From Priapulus caudatus (lineage: Eukaryota > Priapulida > Priapulimorpha > Priapulimorphida > Priapulidae): a DNA stretch of 20,469 bases. Positions 15,755 through 20,469 of the stretch are shown piece after piece. Made by a program: the position numbers and the translations under genes. How positions within the stretch are numbered: the stretch's first letter is position 1; every line of letters begins with the position of its first letter. The DNA lies in NCBI RefSeq assembly GCF_000485595.1, contig NW_014577759.1, positions 143,234-163,702 of the forward strand. The letters run 5' to 3'. The notes beneath the pieces are model-generated. The model did no database searches. It was not told where the DNA came from and was given only the letters and a program-made list of their open reading frames with translations.

Positions 15755-16399
15755 ATAATGGAGTCAGCAGACCCTGAGGTAGTGTTTACGGCAGACGGTG
15801 CCAGACAGCAAAGGAGTTCAGGGAGAGAATTGCATATTCCCACCCATCAAACGCTAACTTCTGCCCTCCTACTTTCAACCCAACCCCCAACCCAAATCCC
15901 TGACAATATAAACTTATAAAGCCAGAGCCGTAGGCTGAGCAAATTTCTAGGGGGGATGGGGGGCAGTGGCAGATCTAGGATTTCAAGCAGGGGGTGAAAA
16001 ACAGGTACCTGAAGGGGGTCTGGAGTCCTCCAACAGAAAACTTTGAAAATGTATATTGCAGGAGATCGTATTTGAGGCACTTTTGAGTACATGTAGAGCT
16101 TCATTCTAACTATTACTACTACAATCAATTATATCATATCTTTGCATGTATGATACTTTGTTGTCGCAACAGTAATAATTACTCGAGTTGGTTCCAATTC
16201 TATACATAATATAATATAAATGTAACAGCAATACTATATAAATATAATCTCAGTCTTTTTTCAAAACATGTTACTAGTTTCTCTTTCTCTTAACAGTGTG
16301 TCCGTTGTATTGCTCAAGACTACATCAGCGTAAAGAAGCTAATTGTTCAAAGCGTGAGTGGCGATAATAATGTAAATTATTATTACTGTTTATTGTATT
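15755..16399. other. Non-coding stretch with a possible TE fragment
   Basis: No gene seen. Around 15966-16010 the sequence CAGTGGCAGATCTAGGATTT followed by a G-rich run looks like the end of a common invertebrate MITE with CAG terminus, but no partner end or TSD was found. The rest is AT-rich. Confidence 0.4.
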
Positions 16400-16601
16400 A
16401 TTATTAAATAGGCATCAATATCTATATCTAATATCTATGGTAGCTATAGCTCTAGTACTATATAGCCCGCGGATAGCTGCCGCGGATCCCTCTAGACAGT
16501 GCAGATGTATAAGATCCTTCAGTGGTAAATCAGTGTTGTATAGAGTTATACTTATAGCTACCATAGATATTAGATATAGATATTGATGCCTATTTAATAA
16601 T
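16400..16601. repeat. Perfect 49-bp inverted repeat (foldback candidate)
   Basis: Arms 16400-16448 and 16553-16601 are exact inverted copies over 49 bp. They start ATTATTAAATAGGCATCAAT and enclose a 104-bp loop. The loop has its own small GC palindrome (CCGCGG repeated around ATAGCTG). There is no clear TSD. It could be a MITE, or a recent inverted duplication. Confidence 0.85.
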
Positions 16602-16987
16602 GCCCATTGTTATAGAGAAAGCTATATATACAATATAGCTCCAAGAAACGGTATTGCTAGGGTTAGAATACACCCGTTGAAAGTTTAACACTGCGCATGC
16701 ATGCGCTCAATCCTAATGTCAAAGGTCGGGAGGAGTTTCCGTCCCAGAATTGCGAGTAAAATTCTTTACTCGTGTGAAACGTGTAGTGTGAAGGGCTGTT
16801 CAAACGAATCATATTGGCTTAAGAAAGACTTTCAGAGCATGAATTGACCATAATTTAAATGTATCAAGTGTCATGTCACTCAGGTCATCCATTATCGGTG
16901 CTCTATTCCCTGCTACGTGCACTGTTCTTCGACACAAAGGTGAGCGACCTGCGTATGCAATATAGACAACGCATCGAAATAAACAAC
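16602..16987. promoter_or_regulatory. Possible promoter stretch
   Basis: Contains TGCGCATGCATGCGC near 16692, which resembles a nuclear respiratory factor 1 site, and CAACATGGCGG at 16984-16994, which resembles the YY1 motif often placed over a start codon. No TATA box is obvious. Directional plus-strand use is suggested only by the possible first exon after it. Confidence 0.25.
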
Positions 16988-17104
16988 ATGGCGGAGTTTA
17001 CTCGCACATCCGGGCTTTCGCGGAGATGCGAAACTACTGGCACAGAACATAGGCGCAGAACTGTCAATCGGTGTATACCCAATGTGTATATTAGAATAGA
17101 ATAG
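16988..17104 (+). CDS. Possible first exon (MAEFTRTS...), doubtful
   Basis: An ATG in a good context (acaacATGG) opens 38 codons to a stop at 17102-17104. It could be a 5' exon spliced out at one of several GT sites, for example gtgtat near 17072, or chance. The only support is the start context and CpG content. The protein is not recognised. Confidence 0.2.
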   Translation: MAEFTRTSGLSRRCETTGTEHRRRTVNRCIPNVYIRIE

Positions 17105-17356
17105 CGGTTTACAGGAATAGGCCCGAGGGCCTGTATCCGGTCTAATTAATACATCAAACCTCAATTTTGTTCATAGTCCCTCGCGATGTTAAATAATTCT
17201 AAATTGGGTATTGGTCGTGGTATTGTAGCTTCGATATTATGAGTATATGTTGGAAGGTAAATTTCCATTGTATACATTGCATCATGTGATCAGATCATTA
17301 CATCATAACTATGTGACTAGTTAAGGTAGTCATATTGCAGGTGGGACCAGTGCCTG
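17105..17356. other. Spacer before the LINE fragment
   Basis: AT-rich. It may be the 3' untranslated end of the LINE copy, which lies on the minus strand and would run into it. No other feature. Confidence 0.35.
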
Positions 17357-17574
17357 TCAATTTGTTTTAAATTCATTTATCGTTTTTGATATAACAATTT
17401 CTTCGGGCAGGGAGTTCCAATCGCTGACGGTTCTAAAGCTAAATGATTTCTTTTGAGTGTATGATCTACTTGTCGTTTATACAGTTTAAGGCTATTGTAT
17501 CTGAGACCTTGTGTGTTGCTGTCTTTGATATTGACGTTAGTCACACACTCACAGCCTGGTCGGGTTATATACAA
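17357..17574 (-). mobile_element. LINE (non-LTR) reverse-transcriptase C-terminal remnant
   Basis: Read on the minus strand, two frames joined by one frameshift near 17446 give LRYNSLKLYKRQVDHTLKR and then SFRTVSDWNSLPEEIV followed by a SKTINEFK-type end and a stop at 17359-17357. The order KL...R..fF..R....WN.LP..v......N.FK is the usual C-terminus of non-LTR retrotransposon polymerases. Only this tail is left, a typical 5'-truncated copy. Confidence 0.8.
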
Positions 17575-17770
17575 TATTGAGAATATAGGCCTAGACTTCC
17601 TCTACAATTTTGTTGTTTGTACACAGCAGTGTGTGTGTGTGTAGTGTACGTACTTGTAACAGTTGTGTGTCGCAGATGAGCTATAAACGCGCGGCATAAT
17701 TTACAGCAACATTATGGATATCNTACGGATTTACGCCCCTGATTCGCACACTTCACGTGCTCATGCATTG
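17575..17770. other. Spacer with short GT repeat and one N
   Basis: A short (GT) run lies near 17629-17642 and an undetermined base at 17723. At 17727-17741 the minus strand reads CAGGGGCGTAAATCC, a CAGGGG start as in many hAT-type MITEs. No gene is seen. Confidence 0.4.
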
Positions 17771-17807
17771 CCGCCCCCCCCAAAATAAAATCCTGGCTAC
17801 GCGCCTG
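17771..17807 (-). mobile_element. MITE terminus touching the ankyrin array
   Basis: The minus strand reads CAGGCGCGTAGCCAGGAT, then AT-rich and a run of eight G. I recall this arrangement as a dispersed repeat end in many aquatic invertebrates. Ankyrin homology begins directly after it, so the element probably inserted at or inside the first repeat. No TSD pair was found. Confidence 0.45.
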
Positions 17808-19435
17808 ATCTGCACCCAGCTTGCTCTGGCCAGCTGGACATCGTGCGCCTGCTACTGGAGGCTGGCGCACACCCCAACGTCGCCATGCCGAAGAGCGGGG
17901 AGACACCGCTGATGATGGCGGCGTGGGAGGGCGAGGAGGCGATGGCGCGGATGCTGCTCTCACACGGCGCCGACGCCAACTCTGCAGACTCGAAAGGACA
18001 TACCTCCCTGTACCACGCAGCTTGCTTTGGCCGGCTGGACATCGTGCGCCTGCTACTGGAGGCCGGCGGCAACGCCGCGGACTCGTACGGAGTGACCTCC
18101 TTGCACATCGCGGCTCGCTGTGCCTTGCTGGACATCGTGCGCCTCCTACTGGAGGCCGGCGTCGACGCCAATGCCGCGGACTCGGACGGAAAGACCTCCT
18201 TGGACATCGCGGCAAGCCACAGGGAACCGGACATCGTGCGCCTGCTACTGGAGGCCGGTGCAGATCCAAACGTCGCCTGGACGCAGAGCGGGGAGACGCG
18301 GCTGATAAGGGCGGCGAGGCAGGGCGAGGAGAGAGTGGTGCCGATGCTGCTCTCACACGGCGCTAATGCCAATGCCGCGGACTCGCACGGACAGACCTCC
18401 CTGTACCACGCGGCTTGCATTGGCCAGCTGGCCATTATGCGCCTGCTACTGGAGGCCGGCGCCGACCCCAACGTCGCCGAGATGATTCGTGGAGAGACGC
18501 CTCTGATGATGGTGGTGAGGGAGAGCGAGGAGGCGGTGGTGCAGATGCTGCTCTCACACGGTGCCGACGCCAACGCCGCGGACTCGTACGGACAGACCTC
18601 CCTGTTCCACGCGGCTTACTCTGGCCAGCTGAACATCATGCACCTGCTACTGGAGGCTGCAGCCAAGCCCAACGTCGCTGATACGGAGAGCGGGAAGACG
18701 CTGTTGATGAAGGCGGTAAAGGAGGGCGAGGAGGCGGCGGTGCGGATGCTGCTCTCACACGGCGCCGACGCCAACGCCGCAGACTTGCACGGACAGACCA
18801 TCCTGTACCACGCAGCTTGCTTTGGCCGGTTGGACATTGTGCGCCTGCTACTGGAGGCCGGCGCCGACGCCAACGCCGTGGACTCGTACGGACGGGCTAC
18901 CCTGTACCCCGCGGCTTGCTTTGGCCGGCTGGACATCGTGCGCTTGCTACTGGAGGCCGGCGCTGATGCCAACATCACAGACTCGTACGGACAGACCACC
19001 CTGTACAACGCGGCTTGCTACAGGCAACTTGACATCATGCGCCTGCTACTGGAGGCCGGTGCCAACCCCAACGTCGCCGATACGCAGACCGGGAAGACGC
19101 CGCTGATGATGGCGGCGTGGAAGGACAAGGAGGCGGCGGTGTGGATGCTACTCTCACACGGCGCCGACACCACCGACTCGCAAAGACTGACCACCCTGTA
19201 CAACGCGGCTTGCTACAGGCAACTTGAGATCATGCGCATGCTACTGGAGGCCGGCGCCGACGCCAACGCCGCGGACTCGTACGGAGTCACCTCCTTGCAC
19301 ATCGCGGCTCGCTCTGGCCAGCTGTACATCAATAGCATGATGGGGAGGGGCTACGCAAACCTCAACGTCGTCACGACGGAAGAAAGGGGGTGTTTCAGCG
19401 TGTTGCACTACTCCTGTGATCGACCTCGAACCGAG
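17807..19435 (+). CDS. Ankyrin array exon
   Basis: Repeats alternate between two subtypes. One has the form SYGQTSLYHAACFGRLDIVR then LLLEAGAD; the other SGETPLMMAAxEGEEAxV then MLLSHGADANAAD. The units are nearly identical in DNA as well, for example the GACATCGTGCGCCTGCTACT stretch that recurs many times. One unit is shortened (EAGGNAAD near 18060) and another lacks about three residues (SHGADTTD near 19170). The donor is GAG|gtaaaa at 19435/19436. No GTG or ATG seen in the exon is trusted as the true start. Confidence 0.85.
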
Positions 19436-20445
19436 GTAAAACTACGGGCGTACGTTGCGAATGATTGAGACTGAATTTTAGCAGTGTCCTAATGTATTTT
19501 CTTATAGATGGTAAAGGTAATCAGTAATCGTAATCGGTTAACAGTTAATAATAGATATGTTATAGTTTTACCGCATTACACTAATCCTGCAATCTACTCA
19601 GGACCGATGAAAACTTTTGGTCGTACGTTGTGAACGACGAAGACAATTTAAGCGATGTTCCAATGCATTTTTGTCTAGTTAATAAAGGTAATCAGTAATA
19701 GTAATCGGTTAATAGTTAATAATTTAATAATAGTAATAGTTAGTAATCGGCAACAGTAATAAAGGTAGTATGCTCGGAGAAACTTGTTCTTTAAGGAACG
19801 AACCTAAAATGGGGTTGTTAACGATCCTCGTTTCTCTCGTTCACACAGATGATTGCTCTCCTCTTGAAACACGGAGCTGACCCGAACCTCGTCGATTGTA
19901 ACAAGATGATGCCACTGGCTATAATAGGCAGCGAGGCAGAGCTGAGATGCACCAGAATGAGTGAGCGAGGATCATTCGCAGCACCAGCAGAACAAGCGGG
20001 GTTAGCGGTACAAGCGGCGTCAGCTCTCCTACAGACGTGCGAGTCCGCCGGCGTACTTCTACAGGTTAACACACGCGACAGCGTGGGTGACACCCCACTG
20101 CACAGCATCTGTAGGGCGATGCTCGCATGCAAAGATGATGTTTACGCGCGAGAGAGGGATGGGTGGGTGCAGATAGTGCACGCACTGCTGTTCAACCACG
20201 GCGCACACGTCGACGTGGTGAACGCACGGGGAGAGACATCGTACGAACTCTGGCGCCGGATTTACCTGACGCGTTTCCACTGCAACATGCAGTCGAGCGA
20301 CGAGATACATGGCAGAATGAGCGCGCAGTATCATTCGCTGGAGTGCTACTGCGCGCGCGTTATCGTCAGACACAGCGTTGCATACGAGAACAGGCTGCCT
20401 CCGAGTCTCATAGAATTTGTCAGGGCACACGCTAGACCAACGTAG
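17807..20445 (+). CDS. Ankyrin-repeat protein with Fem-1/VHL-box-like C-terminus, 5' incomplete, two exons
   Basis: Two exons, 17807-19435 and 19849-20445, join in phase 0 across a GT-AG intron and complete an ankyrin repeat at the junction. There are about 16 tandem repeats of 33-36 residues, then an interrupted region (about 20000-20230) with further repeat halves. A C-terminal segment SLECYCARV...LPPSLIEFVRAH follows. The LxCxxARxI...YE..(L/I)P..L..FV pattern is that of the Elongin-binding VHL-box region of Fem-1 type proteins. A role as substrate receptor of a cullin-RING ubiquitin ligase is therefore likely, in cytoplasm or nucleus. The 5' end is uncertain: the frame is open from 17789, a MITE end lies at 17807, and an acceptor-like cacccag ends at 17819. 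The exon is far richer in GC than its surroundings. Confidence 0.82.
19436..19848 (+). other. Ankyrin gene intron with internal direct duplication
   Basis: A 413-bp intron, donor gtaaaa and acceptor ctcgttcacacag. About 110 bp near its start (19443-19553) recurs about 174 bp later (19618-19728). Shared landmarks are CGTACGTTG, the GGTAATCAGTAAT stretch and CGGTTAA-AGTTAATAAT. Confidence 0.78.
19849..20445 (+). CDS. Ankyrin gene last exon with Fem-1/VHL-box-like end
   Basis: Begins after ttctctcgttcacacag with MIALLLKHGADPN, the second half of an ankyrin repeat whose first half (VLHYSCDRPRTE) ends the preceding exon. GDTPLHSICRAM and LLFNHGAHVDVVNARGET are further repeat parts. The last 36 residues form the Elongin-binding type box, followed by TAG at 20443-20445. 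The first ATG is a normal internal codon, not a start. Confidence 0.85.
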   Translation: MIALLLKHGADPNLVDCNKMMPLAIIGSEAELRCTRMSERGSFAAPAEQAGLAVQAASALLQTCESAGVLLQVNTRDSVGDTPLHSICRAMLACKDDVYARERDGWVQIVHALLFNHGAHVDVVNARGETSYELWRRIYLTRFHCNMQSSDEIHGRMSAQYHSLECYCARVIVRHSVAYENRLPPSLIEFVRAHARPT

Positions 20446-20469
20446 GCGACACTAAGCGCGTTAACCGAG
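20446..20469 (+). other. Start of 3' untranslated region
   Basis: Only 24 bases to the window edge; no polyadenylation signal is visible yet. Confidence 0.4.

Noticed and set aside
17797-18573. Long minus-strand open frames over the ankyrin array
   Set aside because: They are mirror frames of a GC-rich repeated coding exon; their repeats just follow the plus-strand units.
17807-19435. CRISPR array or satellite DNA
   Set aside because: The units are translated in frame as ankyrin repeats of 33-36 residues, in a eukaryotic context.

Overview
The window is animal nuclear DNA, most likely from an aquatic invertebrate. It has spliced genes with GT-AG introns, a degraded Ty3/gypsy retrotransposon of metazoan type, several DNA-transposon remnants with target-site duplications (TSDs), a non-LTR retrotransposon tail, and an ankyrin-repeat gene. 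Nothing bacterial is seen. The phylum cannot be fixed from the sequence alone. One undetermined base (N) lies at 17723.

Left and centre (279-11932, minus strand): a gene of the tubulin tyrosine ligase-like (TTLL) family, recovered as six exons whose phases all join. It starts at an ATG at 11932 and runs off the left edge. It encodes a short N-terminal tail, one membrane anchor, and then the start of a TTLL domain. Its introns are swollen by mobile DNA. These are a 788-bp terminal-inverted-repeat element whose edge lies 22 bp from a splice donor (1518-2305), a 6.2-kb LTR retrotransposon (2837-9012) that itself carries a 451-bp solo LTR (4908-5358), a 348-bp hAT-type MITE (9322-9669), a 212-bp TIR element (10166-10377) and a 758-bp foldback element (10519-11276). 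Just upstream, a candidate last coding exon of another minus-strand gene (12028-12147) stops only 95 bp before the TTLL start codon.

Middle (12261-15754): three hAT-like elements nested like Russian dolls, each bounded by its own candidate TSD (12261-15746, 12828-15488, 13478-15064). The outer and the first inner one share two sequence blocks in opposite orientation, so a relative of the same family inserted into the outer copy. Subterminal GGCC-rich hairpins recur at all these ends and in the 348-bp MITE.

Right (15755-20469): mostly non-coding DNA with a 49-bp perfect inverted repeat (16400-16601), a CpG-containing stretch with a possible first exon (16680-17104), and a minus-strand LINE reverse-transcriptase tail (17357-17574). 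Then comes a GC-rich plus-strand ankyrin gene: a long repeat exon (17807-19435), a 413-bp intron holding an internal direct duplication, and a final exon (19849-20445). The C-terminus resembles the Elongin-binding VHL/Fem-1 type box, which suggests a cullin-RING ubiquitin-ligase substrate receptor.
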